A stretch of DNA of 64,000 bases from Halopseudomonas yangmingensis. Its GTDB lineage: Bacteria; Pseudomonadota; Gammaproteobacteria; Pseudomonadales; Pseudomonadaceae. Each line of letters begins with the position of its first letter. Position 1 is the first letter of the stretch. The notes beneath the pieces were generated by a model. That model did not search any database. It was not told the origin of the DNA and saw only the letters and a program-made list of their open reading frames with translations. The translations under genes and the position numbers were made by a program. The stretch spans positions 1-64,000 of the forward strand of contig NZ_FOUI01000016.1 of assembly GCF_900114825.1 (NCBI RefSeq), read 5' to 3'. This document shows positions 44,174 through 52,871 of this stretch, in pieces.

Positions 44174-47100
44174 TCACACCACATCCTGCATAAAGTCCAG
44201 CAACCCCTGCTGGCGGATGACCCGGCGGTGCTGGGCCCACAGCTCGGCCACCCGTTCGCGGTTGAGTTGCTGGCGGTCGAGCAGTACGCGGGTGTTCAGC
44301 TCGCCGATCGGCTGGGCGCTGGGCACCTTGCTGAACACGAACTGGTTGCTGATCAGGTCGAGGAACGGGCCGGCCTTGCTGGTCGGCATGATAAAGATCA
44401 GCTGCAGGCCGAGGGTTTCGGTGAGGTAGCCGATCACCTCGCGCGAGCGCGTCTCGTCCATGTGCATAAAGGCCTCATCGACAATCACCATGCGCAGGTG
44501 GCTGTCGCCGTCGTTGAAGCGGAAGGCGCTGGTGACGGCGGCGGCGCGGATGATGTAGGCCGGGGTTTCCAGCTGGCCGCCGGAGCCGGTGCCGTATTCG
44601 CTGAGGCGGATTGGCGGCTTGCCCTGCGGATGCTTGAGGATGTCGTAACGACGGTAGCGGCGGTAGTCGCTGATGCGTTCCAGTTCACGCAGCGCCTGTT
44701 GCTCGTCGCCATCCAGCAGCAGTGACAGCAGACGGTCGCGGATGTCGGCGGCGCGTGGGCTGAGGCTGACGTCGAACAGGCTGGCGCCGTCGCCGAGATT
44801 CGGCATGTCGATCACTTCACGGAAGAAGTCCCAGTACTCGCGGAATTCCGGTATCCAGTTCCATTCGAACTGGAAGCGCTCGCGGTCGGCGCCGAATTGG
44901 TGGTGCTCCAGCTCGCTATTGAGGTTTTCCAGCACCCGCCGGCCATCGTGGATGGCCTGGTGGATCTCGTGGCAGAGGTCGCTGACAAAGGTGCTGTTGA
45001 AGCTGTCGCGCAGGCTTGCCAGCTGTTCCTGCTTTGCCAGCAGTACGTTGTTGCGCAGGCGGTTGTGCAGGTTGTCTAGCTGCAGGCGCAGCTGGCCGAC
45101 ATGCCGGTAGAAGCCGGCGCTGTGCAGTTCGGCCGGGCTGTCGTGCAGCAGCTGGTCGGCCGGCTGGGCCTGCTGGTTGTACTGCGCGATGGCGCGCTCC
45201 AGTTCCACCGCCTGGCGGTTCAGGCTGGCGCCCATGCTGCTGCTTTGCTCGCTGAAGTCGAAGCTGCCGTGGGCCTGGGCCAGTTGCTCGTCAAGCTGCT
45301 GCAGGTGCGCCTGCGGGTCCAGGCCGGGTAGTTCGGCGGCGGCTTCCAGCAGCGCCTGTTCGGCATTTTCCTTGTGCTCCAGCAGTTCGTCGCTGCGGTC
45401 GGCGAACTGGCGCAGCTGCTGGCCGAGGGCGGCGAGCTTTTCCTCCAGCCGGCCCTGTTGCTGGTCGAGTTCCTTGGCGTGGCGTTCCAGTTCGCGGTAG
45501 CGCTGGCTGGCCTGCTGTTGCTGCAGTTCCAGATCGCGGTACTGGCCCAGTTCGAGGTGTTCCAGCTGGCGCTCGACATCCTGCAGCTGGCGCTGGCTGG
45601 TCAGCAGCTGGCCGGCGCAGGCGGCATAGTCGAGCGCGGCAAACTGGCCGAGCAACTGTTCCAGCTGGCGCAGCAGCGCCTGTTCCTGACGCAGCTGGTG
45701 GCGCTGCAGTTGCAGCGGCTCCAGGCTGGCCTGCTGCGCGCGCAGGTTGCGCTGGCGTGCGGCGGCACCGAATACCAACTGGCCGTCGTCGAGGTCGCAG
45801 CGGAACAGCGCATAGTTGCCCGAACCCATGCCGTCGCGGGTGATGCCGCGACGGGTGTGGCGCAGTGCGGCGGGATCTTCCACCCTCAGTACGCTGCCGT
45901 AGGAGGCGCGTACATAGGCTTCGGCGACCCGATGACTGAAGCGCATCACCTGCAGGATCGAATCCTCCGGCAGGCTCTGGCGTTCGGCATCCTGGCGCGC
46001 CTTGTCGCCCTGGATCACCCGCGCGCGGTTGCGTTCGCGGCCGCCAAGCTGGCGCACGATACGGATCGCCTCGGCCTCGAATTCCGGCTCGACCAGAATG
46101 CCGAAGCGGCTGCCGCCGATATAGCCCTCGATCGCCATCTGCCAGTCCGCATCGAGCACCTCGATATGGTCGCAGAGCACCCGCGGGTCGGCCTGCGGGC
46201 ACTGCTGGCGGATCGCCCGCAGGGCATCCTCGACATGCGCCGGGTAGCTGACGCGGCTGGCGTTCAGGGTGTGGATGCGCTGTTCGATCTGCTGCAGCTG
46301 GCGTTCGCAGCTGGCCAGTTCGCCAGCCTTCTGCTGGATCTGCCGGTCCAGGTGCTGGCGCAGGCTGACACCCTGGCTGTCGCTGGCCTGCAGGCGCTCG
46401 GCCAGCTGGTTGTGCGCCTGCTGCTGGGCGCGGATGCGGTCCAGGCCGGCCTCCAGCGGGCTGAGGTCGAGCAGGTCACGGTTGAGCAACTGGTCGAGCT
46501 CGGAAACCGGCTGTTGCGGGTCAGCCAGTACCGTGCGCAGTGCCTGCTGCCAGCCGCGTGAGGCCAGTTGCGGCAGGTTGACCGCCAGGCTGTGCTGGGC
46601 CAGCAGTTGCTGCACGCCGTGCAGCGCCTCCAGGTTGCGGTCGCGCTGGGCGGCCTGGGCACGCAGCGGTGCGATGGCTTCCTGCAGCTGGCGGTTCAGC
46701 TGGTTGCGCTGCTGCTGCAGCTGGTCCTTGCCCTGCAGTGCCGGGATGCCCTGACGCACGGCTTCCAGGCGTACCTGTTCCTGGTGCGCCTGCTGCTGGC
46801 GCTCGGCGGTCAGGCGCTGGTCATCGAGCAGCGCGTGCAGCTCGGCCTGCAGCTGCTGCTGTTGCTCCTTGGCGCTCAGGTAGCCCTGCTGGTTGTGCTG
46901 CCAGCGCTGGGCGGCGGCCTGGTAGTCAAGGCCGGTGCGTTGCAGCCAGTCGAGCTGGTAGTGCTCGGCCTGCTGGCGCGCCTGCTGCAGGATATCCACC
47001 GCGCTGCGCACCCGCGCCGCCTCCTGCTCCATGCCATGCACGGTGCGCAGCAGGTCGCGGATGCGCTTGATGGTATCGCCGAAGTCACGGGCTTCCAGCA

Positions 47101-47809
47101 CTTCCTCGGCAACGAACTGGTCGATCGAGCGCACCGGCTTGTAGGCCATGAAGTTGGCGAAGGTGCGCGCGGCGTGCTTGGCCTCGCGGATCGATACGGC
47201 ATCGCGCTTGCCGCGCAGGGCACCGTACAGGCGCGCCAGATACTGGCTTTTCTTGTCGTAGACTTCGACCTGCGCCTTGCCCAGGCGCTGGCGCAGCAGG
47301 TTGGGCAGTTGCGGCACCGGAATCACATGCCGGCCATCGGTCTGCTGGTGGATAAAGTCACTGAGGCTGAGCATCTCGCCGGGCAACAGCATCAGCAGCA
47401 ACTCGTCCTGGCGGGCCTGCCGGCTGCTGCCGGCGGCGTCCAGGTGGGCGCGTACGCCAATCACTGCGGTGAAGACCTCGGCGGTTTCGCCCTGGGTCGG
47501 GTGAAACACCCCGGCGATATAGCCGTCGGTGTCCCAGGGCCGGGCAAAAGCGCCGTCGTCACAGCCCAGAACATAGGAGGCGAGGGTGCGCACCTGCTTG
47601 CCGCCGCGCCCGCGCTGGGTGGTTTCGTCCTGCCCTGGATTGTAGTTGAACAGGTTGTCGTGGGCGGCGGTCATCAGCGTCTGCAGCGCGTCGGCGGCGG
47701 TGGTCTTGCCCGAGCCGTTGCCGCCGGAGAACAGGTTGACCGGGCCGTATTCCAGCTCTTCGTTGGGCAGGTTGCCCCAGTTCAGGGTGATCGAGCGTTT
47801 CAGGTACAT
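44174..47809 (-). CDS. mksB: MksB/JetC-type SMC-like ATPase
   Basis: The 1211 residues form a condensin-type ATPase. The Walker A motif LFSGGNGSGKTTAADAL is at residues 27-43. Long Gln-rich coiled coils span about 230-560 and 690-950, flanking a hinge-like globular region near 560-640. The C-terminal head has the signature GTGSGGQLETPAYIIRAAAV and Walker B MVIVDEAFMHMD. Such proteins extrude DNA loops, either to organise the chromosome (MksBEF) or to recognise and destroy plasmids (Wadjet, with JetD). It starts in a TGATG overlap with mksE, and no mksG/jetD follows. Confidence 0.88.
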   Translation of the reverse strand: MYLKRSITLNWGNLPNEELEYGPVNLFSGGNGSGKTTAADALQTLMTAAHDNLFNYNPGQDETTQRGRGGKQVRTLASYVLGCDDGAFARPWDTDGYIAGVFHPTQGETAEVFTAVIGVRAHLDAAGSSRQARQDELLLMLLPGEMLSLSDFIHQQTDGRHVIPVPQLPNLLRQRLGKAQVEVYDKKSQYLARLYGALRGKRDAVSIREAKHAARTFANFMAYKPVRSIDQFVAEEVLEARDFGDTIKRIRDLLRTVHGMEQEAARVRSAVDILQQARQQAEHYQLDWLQRTGLDYQAAAQRWQHNQQGYLSAKEQQQQLQAELHALLDDQRLTAERQQQAHQEQVRLEAVRQGIPALQGKDQLQQQRNQLNRQLQEAIAPLRAQAAQRDRNLEALHGVQQLLAQHSLAVNLPQLASRGWQQALRTVLADPQQPVSELDQLLNRDLLDLSPLEAGLDRIRAQQQAHNQLAERLQASDSQGVSLRQHLDRQIQQKAGELASCERQLQQIEQRIHTLNASRVSYPAHVEDALRAIRQQCPQADPRVLCDHIEVLDADWQMAIEGYIGGSRFGILVEPEFEAEAIRIVRQLGGRERNRARVIQGDKARQDAERQSLPEDSILQVMRFSHRVAEAYVRASYGSVLRVEDPAALRHTRRGITRDGMGSGNYALFRCDLDDGQLVFGAAARQRNLRAQQASLEPLQLQRHQLRQEQALLRQLEQLLGQFAALDYAACAGQLLTSQRQLQDVERQLEHLELGQYRDLELQQQQASQRYRELERHAKELDQQQGRLEEKLAALGQQLRQFADRSDELLEHKENAEQALLEAAAELPGLDPQAHLQQLDEQLAQAHGSFDFSEQSSSMGASLNRQAVELERAIAQYNQQAQPADQLLHDSPAELHSAGFYRHVGQLRLQLDNLHNRLRNNVLLAKQEQLASLRDSFNSTFVSDLCHEIHQAIHDGRRVLENLNSELEHHQFGADRERFQFEWNWIPEFREYWDFFREVIDMPNLGDGASLFDVSLSPRAADIRDRLLSLLLDGDEQQALRELERISDYRRYRRYDILKHPQGKPPIRLSEYGTGSGGQLETPAYIIRAAAVTSAFRFNDGDSHLRMVIVDEAFMHMDETRSREVIGYLTETLGLQLIFIMPTSKAGPFLDLISNQFVFSKVPSAQPIGELNTRVLLDRQQLNRERVAELWAQHRRVIRQQGLLDFMQDVV

Positions 47810-48480
47810 CAGCGCAGCTCCTCATCATCGGCATCGCTGTCCGGGTCCGGGCTGTGGTCGTCCGGGCCACCGGCCAGCTGGCTGAGGGCGGTGTCGGTGA
47901 CCAGGCTGAGAATGCCCGGGCGAACGGTCAGCCAGGCCTCGGCCTCGGCGCCGCTGTCGGCCGGGTTGCGGATCAGCCGCAGCTGGCGCATGCGCCGCAG
48001 CAATGCCTGACGCTCGCCGTGCTGGTCCGGCAGGCTGCGGCCAAGCAGGTTGCGGTGGGCCAGGTTGAGTGCTTCGAGTGACAGCATCACCTGCCCCAGT
48101 TCATCCACCGCGCCCTCGCGCAGGGCCTTGTCGTACTCGGCGCGCAGCACCAGGATCAGCATTACTTCCTGCTGGTTAAGGCGTTCGCGGAGGGCCGCCG
48201 ATTCGCCATCCTCGGCATCCGCCAGACCAGGCGCCTCGGCCCCCGGCGGGAACAGTCGCAGCAGGTGGAAACGCGGCTCGTGCAGCAGGCGGATGCGCAA
48301 TACCTGCAGGTAGTCCTCGACCAGGTCGGCGACCTGCAGGTAGCGGTCATACAGCTCGGCCTCGCGCTTGCTCTGGTCGCGGCTGAGCACGCCACGGTCG
48401 AGCAGGCGGATCATCAGCTCGGAAAAGTCCTCGGGGGTCAGGCCACGGTTGGCCAGGGCGGCTTCCAGTGCGTCACGCAT
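47809..48480 (-). CDS. mksE: MksE/JetB: kleisin-associated winged-helix subunit (DUF4194)
   Basis: A 223-residue protein of the DUF4194 family. MRDALEAALANRGLTPEDFSEL begins the first helices, and it includes EPRFHLLRLFPPGA and QQEVMLILVLRAEYDKALRE. MksE dimers bind the MksF kleisin and DNA. The C-terminus is acidic (DDHSPDPDSDADDEE). The ATG at 48480 overlaps the mksF end by eight bases; an open frame to 48540 lies inside mksF and is not used. Confidence 0.87.
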   Translation of the reverse strand: MRDALEAALANRGLTPEDFSELMIRLLDRGVLSRDQSKREAELYDRYLQVADLVEDYLQVLRIRLLHEPRFHLLRLFPPGAEAPGLADAEDGESAALRERLNQQEVMLILVLRAEYDKALREGAVDELGQVMLSLEALNLAHRNLLGRSLPDQHGERQALLRRMRQLRLIRNPADSGAEAEAWLTVRPGILSLVTDTALSQLAGGPDDHSPDPDSDADDEELR

Positions 48481-49912
48481 GGTCGTCGTGTTCCAGTTCG
48501 ATGATAAAGCCGTCGCGACGGCTGAAATAGGTTTCGCCAAGCACTGGCTCGGCGCTCGGTTCGATGCGCAGGCGCAGGCCCTGGGCGGCGTGTTCGGCGC
48601 TGGCCAGCTCGATCAGGTGACTGAGCGCCAGCAGGTCGCCGGCGCTGTTTACCGGCAGGTCGCGGTTGTCCAGCCGGCGCGCCTCGCCGAGCGCCCGTTG
48701 CAGGTAGCCGCGCAGTTCGCTGGCGGTGATGCTGAAGGCCTTGTCGAGCAACTGCTGGATCGCCAGCTCGCGCAGGGTGGCCGGGTCGGCCGGCTGCTGT
48801 TCGGCCATCAGGCTCTGCACCGGCGGGCGCTGGCGGCGTTCGCGCAGGCGGATCTGCGCCGGGTCGGGCAGTGCCACGCGCACCCCGGCCATCGCCGTGC
48901 CGGCGGCCAGCAGCCGCGCACTGCGCTCGGCCTCCGGCAACTCGCCGAGCTGGCGGCAGACTGCAAGTATGTCGTTGTGCTTCTGGCTGTGCAGGTAGCT
49001 GAGCTGGCGGATCAGGATGTCGGCGCGCTGGGTGAAGCTCTGCAGGGTGCGGCGCAGGGTCGGCAGCATGATGTCGGCAGCGTTGCGCAGGCGCAGTTCG
49101 ATAGTGTCCAGCAGCTGCCAGAGCAGCGAGCTGTTGGCATCCACCAGCAGGTCCGGCGACAGCCGGCGCAGTTCGCGTTCGGCATGTGCCTTCCACTCAC
49201 GCGGCTTGCGGCGGATGCGTTCGATGGTCTTGAGGATGCGCTCGCGGTGCTTTTCCACGCTGTCGGCCGACAGGCGGATCGCCAGGTCCGGCTGGAAGCG
49301 CCGCTCCATGAACTCGAAGAACTGCTCGCTGGCCTGTTCCACCAGCTGCTGCGCCTCGACCTCGCGCACCAGCTGGCGCTTGCGCTCCTCCAGCTCGGCA
49401 ATGATGTCGCTGAAGTCGGCGAGGATGCGCTCCGAGGCCTCGTGGGCATCCAGCAGGTCGTAGACCTCGCCGTGCTCGGCAAACGCGGACAGAGCGTTCA
49501 GGGTGTTGCGGGTATTGCGGTGGCGGGTGCGCGCGTTGCGCCCGGCGGCTTCCACCAGCGACTGGGTAAACAGCCGGCCCAGGCGGCTGAACGGGTAGGT
49601 CGAGGCGAAGCTGGCCTGGTCGACCTGACGCTCCAGCCAGCCATGCTCGAGCAGGCTGTTGAGCACCCAGCCGGCCTGTTCGCGGTTGCTCTTGAAACGG
49701 CTGCCGTCCTGCTCGTCATCGTCCAGCAGCGGGGCGCGTTCCAGCGCCTCGCAGAACAGTTCGACCAGTTGCTCGCGCTGCAGTGATTCGCCGTGGTCGG
49801 CATTTGCGCTGTACAGCCGCTGGTGCAGCAGGCGCAGGCATTCGACGATCTGTTCGCGGTATTTGCTGGTCAGCGGGCGAAAGAAGTGCAGTCGCTGGTC
49901 GGTGAAGAACAT
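48473..49912 (-). CDS. mksF: MksF/JetA: kleisin subunit
   Basis: A 479-residue kleisin of the Wadjet JetA/MksF type. The N-terminal winged-helix domain starts MFFTDQRLHFFRPLTSKYRE. The middle is helical with SDIIAELEERKRQLVREVEA, and a C-terminal winged helix follows (near ITASELRGYLQRAL). It bridges the MksB heads. It is the first gene of the F-E-B operon, 88 bases after dxs on the same strand, so it may share transcription with dxs. Confidence 0.87.
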   Translation of the reverse strand: MFFTDQRLHFFRPLTSKYREQIVECLRLLHQRLYSANADHGESLQREQLVELFCEALERAPLLDDDEQDGSRFKSNREQAGWVLNSLLEHGWLERQVDQASFASTYPFSRLGRLFTQSLVEAAGRNARTRHRNTRNTLNALSAFAEHGEVYDLLDAHEASERILADFSDIIAELEERKRQLVREVEAQQLVEQASEQFFEFMERRFQPDLAIRLSADSVEKHRERILKTIERIRRKPREWKAHAERELRRLSPDLLVDANSSLLWQLLDTIELRLRNAADIMLPTLRRTLQSFTQRADILIRQLSYLHSQKHNDILAVCRQLGELPEAERSARLLAAGTAMAGVRVALPDPAQIRLRERRQRPPVQSLMAEQQPADPATLRELAIQQLLDKAFSITASELRGYLQRALGEARRLDNRDLPVNSAGDLLALSHLIELASAEHAAQGLRLRIEPSAEPVLGETYFSRRDGFIIELEHDDHA

Positions 49913-50000
49913 GCGGCATCCGGTGCGCAGTGGATCAGTCGCGCATTATGCCGCATTCAGCCGGCTTGTGGCGCCCCGCTGGTGCTTGACCGGAGGCTGC

Positions 50001-51899
50001 TCAGGCGTCGCCGAGACTGGCCAGCCGGGCACGGATAGCGCGTTCGATGCCGGCCACATCCAGACCGCACTCGGCGAGCATTTCCTCGGGCCTGGCGTGC
50101 TCGACATACAGATCCGGCAGCCCCAGATTGAGTACCGGCAGGTTGATGCCCTGGGCCTGCAGCCATTCGTTCACCGCGCTGCCGGCACCGCCCATCACCG
50201 CGTTCTCTTCCAGGGTCACCAGCAGGCTGTGGCTGGCCGCCAGTTGCCCGACCAGTTCGCCATCCAGCGGCTTGACGAAACGCATGTTGGCGACCGTCGC
50301 ATCCAGTGCCTCGGCGGCCTTGAGGGCGTTGGCGTGCAGCGTGCCGAAGCAGAGGATCGCCACCCGCTGACCCTGACGGCTGATCAGCCCCTTGCCAATT
50401 GGCAGGGGTTCCAGCGTCGGTTCAATCGGTGTGCCGGGGCCGGTGCCGCGCGGGTAGCGCACCGCTGCCGGGCCGTTGTGCAGGAAGCCGGTGGTGAGCA
50501 TCTGGCGCGTTTCGTTCTCGTCGGCCGGGGTCATCACCAGCATGTTCGGCAGGCAGCGCAGGTAGCTCAGGTCGAAACTGCCGGCATGCGTCGGGCCGTC
50601 CTCGCCGACCAGACCGGCGCGGTCGATGGCGAACAGCACGTCGAGGTTCTGCACGTCGACATCATGGATCAGCTGGTCATAGGCGCGTTGCAGGAAGGTC
50701 GAGTAGATCGCCACCACCGGCTTGGCGCCCTCGCAGGCCATGCCGGCGGCCAGGGTCACCGCGTGCTGCTCGGCAATCGCCACATCGAAGTAGCGCTGCG
50801 GGAAGCGCTGGCTGAAGGCGACCAGATCCGAGCCCTCGCGCATCGCCGGGGTGATCCCGAGCAGCCGCGGGTCATGCTCGGCCATGTCGCACAGCCACTG
50901 GCCGAACACGTTGGAGAACTTCAGGCGCACGGCTTTCGGTGCCTGCAGCTGGTCCGGCTTCGGCTCGATCTTGGTGATCGCGTGGTAGCCGATCGGGTCG
51001 GCCTCGGCCGGGGCAAAGCCCTTGCCCTTGCGGGTGATCACATGCAGGAATTGCGGGCCTTTCAGCTCGCGCATGTTGCGCAGGGTGGAGACCAGCATCG
51101 GCAGGTCATGGCCGTCGATCGGGCCAATGTAGTTCCAGCCGAGTTCCTCGAACAGGGTGCCGGGCACCAGCATGCCCTTGGCATGTTCCTCGGTGCGCCG
51201 CGCCAGTTCCCAGGCCCTGGGGATCTTCGACAGGACCTTTTTGCTGTTCTCGCGCAGGTGCGAGTAGGTGCTGCTGGAGAGGATCTTGGTCAGGTAGTTG
51301 GACAGCCCGCCGACATTGTCGGAAATCGACATGTCGTTGTCGTTCAGTACCACCAGCATGTCGGCATCCACATCGGCGGCATGGTTGAGCGCCTCGAAGG
51401 CCATGCCGGCGGTCAGGGCGCCATCGCCGATCACCGCCACCGTGCGCCGGTCACTGCCCTGCAGCCGCGCGGCAATCGCCATGCCCAGTCCGGCACTGAT
51501 CGAGGTGCTGGAGTGGCCGACGCCGAAGGTGTCGTAGGGGCTTTCGCTGCGCCGCGGGAAGGCCGCCAGGCCGTTTTTCTGGCGCAGGCTGAGCATCTGC
51601 TCGCGGCGCCCGGTGAGAATCTTGTGCGGATAGGCCTGATGGCCGACATCCCACAGCAGGCGGTCATGCGGGGTCTGGTAGACGTAGTGCAGGGCAATGG
51701 TCAGCTCGATCACGCCGAGTCCGGCACCGAAATGCCCGCCGGTCTGGCTGACGCTCCACAACAGGTAGGCGCGCAGTTCGTCGGCCAGGGTGGCAAGTTG
51801 CGCCTCGTCCAGCTGGCGCAGCTGGGCGGTGTCGTCAATCCGGTCCAGCAGCGGGGTGCTAGGCCGGCTACGCGGCATGTCGTGGAAAGTGCTGGGCAT
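50001..51899 (-). CDS. dxs: 1-deoxy-D-xylulose-5-phosphate synthase
   Basis: DXS condenses pyruvate and glyceraldehyde 3-phosphate, the first step of the MEP isoprenoid pathway, and also feeds thiamine and pyridoxal synthesis. The 632-residue length is standard. It has [15 protein letters not shown], the ThDP motif [17 protein letters not shown] ending NDNDMSIS, and the acid-base glutamate in [14 protein letters not shown]. The ATG at 51899 is used; a TTG one codon earlier is unlikely. ispA and xseB, often upstream in pseudomonads, are not adjacent here. Confidence 0.97.
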   Translation of the reverse strand: MPSTFHDMPRSRPSTPLLDRIDDTAQLRQLDEAQLATLADELRAYLLWSVSQTGGHFGAGLGVIELTIALHYVYQTPHDRLLWDVGHQAYPHKILTGRREQMLSLRQKNGLAAFPRRSESPYDTFGVGHSSTSISAGLGMAIAARLQGSDRRTVAVIGDGALTAGMAFEALNHAADVDADMLVVLNDNDMSISDNVGGLSNYLTKILSSSTYSHLRENSKKVLSKIPRAWELARRTEEHAKGMLVPGTLFEELGWNYIGPIDGHDLPMLVSTLRNMRELKGPQFLHVITRKGKGFAPAEADPIGYHAITKIEPKPDQLQAPKAVRLKFSNVFGQWLCDMAEHDPRLLGITPAMREGSDLVAFSQRFPQRYFDVAIAEQHAVTLAAGMACEGAKPVVAIYSTFLQRAYDQLIHDVDVQNLDVLFAIDRAGLVGEDGPTHAGSFDLSYLRCLPNMLVMTPADENETRQMLTTGFLHNGPAAVRYPRGTGPGTPIEPTLEPLPIGKGLISRQGQRVAILCFGTLHANALKAAEALDATVANMRFVKPLDGELVGQLAASHSLLVTLEENAVMGGAGSAVNEWLQAQGINLPVLNLGLPDLYVEHARPEEMLAECGLDVAGIERAIRARLASLGDA

Positions 51900-52045
51900 C
51901 AACGGGTGCTCTCGGGTGCGCTGCAGCAGGCCGCAGGCCTGTGGCGGGCGACGCTGCCACGGGATGCGGCAGAAAAACAGGCACGCAGTTTACCCCAAGC
52001 CGGCGGCCAGCCCAACTGCTGCGCAGTCCGAGAGCCTGTGAATGG

Positions 52046-52237
52046 TTAGTCCTTGGCGCGCTGCTCAGGCAGCTGGCTTGGGTTGGCCCATTGCGGGTTG
52101 AGGCCGTTGGGGTTGCTGTTATCCAGTGCAATGCGTTCAACCATCAGTCGGTAGCGCAGGCTGCCATCTTCGGCGTGGGCCTGACTGATGCTGAAAACTA
52201 ACAGGGCGGCGATGCTCAGGGCAGTGGCTTTCCACAT
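52046..52237 (-). CDS. Small exported protein, unknown function
   Basis: A 63-residue protein with a clear Sec signal peptide, WKATALSIAALLVFSISQAHA, cleaved after AHA near residue 22. The mature part is only about 41 residues (ending QLPEQRAKD), with no cysteine or metal motif. AAGGAGA precedes the ATG at 52237. It is divergent from the copper genes and shares their control region, so it may be copper-responsive; I do not recognise a family. Confidence 0.6.
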   Translation of the reverse strand: MWKATALSIAALLVFSISQAHAEDGSLRYRLMVERIALDNSNPNGLNPQWANPSQLPEQRAKD

Positions 52238-52362
52238 GGTGATTCTCCTTTGTTGAAAGTGCAGATCCATCATGCCGTGCGCGCCCTGACAGGTGGCTTG
52301 CCGGTGGATTACAGCTTTGCAATGGGGCCCAGCAGCCAGCCTGGCTGACTATCAGCGCCAAG

Positions 52363-52378
52363 CTGACAGGGATGTAAT
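52363..52378 (+). promoter_or_regulatory. CopR box upstream of the copA operon
   Basis: CTGACAGGGATGTAAT fits exactly the CopR motif CTGACA-N5-GTAAT that I recall for the copper regulon of P. aeruginosa. It lies 87 bases before the Met-rich protein gene, in the divergent region. A copRS pair is encoded at 56037-58096. Confidence 0.8.
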
Positions 52379-52464
52379 GGTTGCCTAAGCCATGTGAAAG
52401 CTCGGCAGTTTCATTATCAGTGACAGGTCGATGATTTTCGGCTGGGTGAAACAGGAGAGCACAG

Positions 52465-52821
52465 ATGAACAACCGCAAAGCTGCAATGGTGTTTGGTGTC
52501 GGGCTGGCTGTGGCAGTTGGCCTGGCAAATGCCCAGGGCATGATGGGCGGCAAGCCAATGATGGGCAGTATGCCGGGTGACTGCATGATGATGGAAGCAG
52601 GGCATCCAGAGATGCAGGAAATGCAGCAGTTGAAGGCACGCATGCAGGCAGCCATGGCCCAGCCGCAGGCAGATCTGCAGGAGGTGCTGGCGATGCATGA
52701 CCGGATGGCGGCCCTGCATCGCCTGCAATTGGTTGACTGTCTGAGCAGGCGCGCTGCAGCGCCGCTTGAGGCGCCAGCTGAGGTTGAGGCAGACGAGGAC
52801 GATCACGCGGCGCACCACTGA
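52465..52821 (+). CDS. Methionine-rich exported protein, copper island
   Basis: A 118-residue protein with a signal peptide (about 1-23, ending GLANA). A Met-rich stretch follows, with MM repeated (GMMGGKPMMGSM, CMMMEAGHPEMQEMQQ), then a helical middle part and an acidic C-terminus ending HAAHH. Clustered Met and His bind Cu(I) and Cu(II) in periplasmic copper proteins. ACAGGAGAG precedes the ATG. Position downstream of a CopR box and 50 bases before copA supports a copper-sequestering role. Confidence 0.72.
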   Translation: MNNRKAAMVFGVGLAVAVGLANAQGMMGGKPMMGSMPGDCMMMEAGHPEMQEMQQLKARMQAAMAQPQADLQEVLAMHDRMAALHRLQLVDCLSRRAAAPLEAPAEVEADEDDHAAHH

Positions 52822-52871
52822 TCGCCACTGCTTGGCGGTACAGCCGCCGGGAATGACCCAGGGAGGTGGAT

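Noticed and set aside
45374-48010. Long plus-strand open frames opposite mksB
   Set aside because: They mirror the Gln/Leu-rich coiled coil of mksB on the other strand and have composition artefacts rather than domains.
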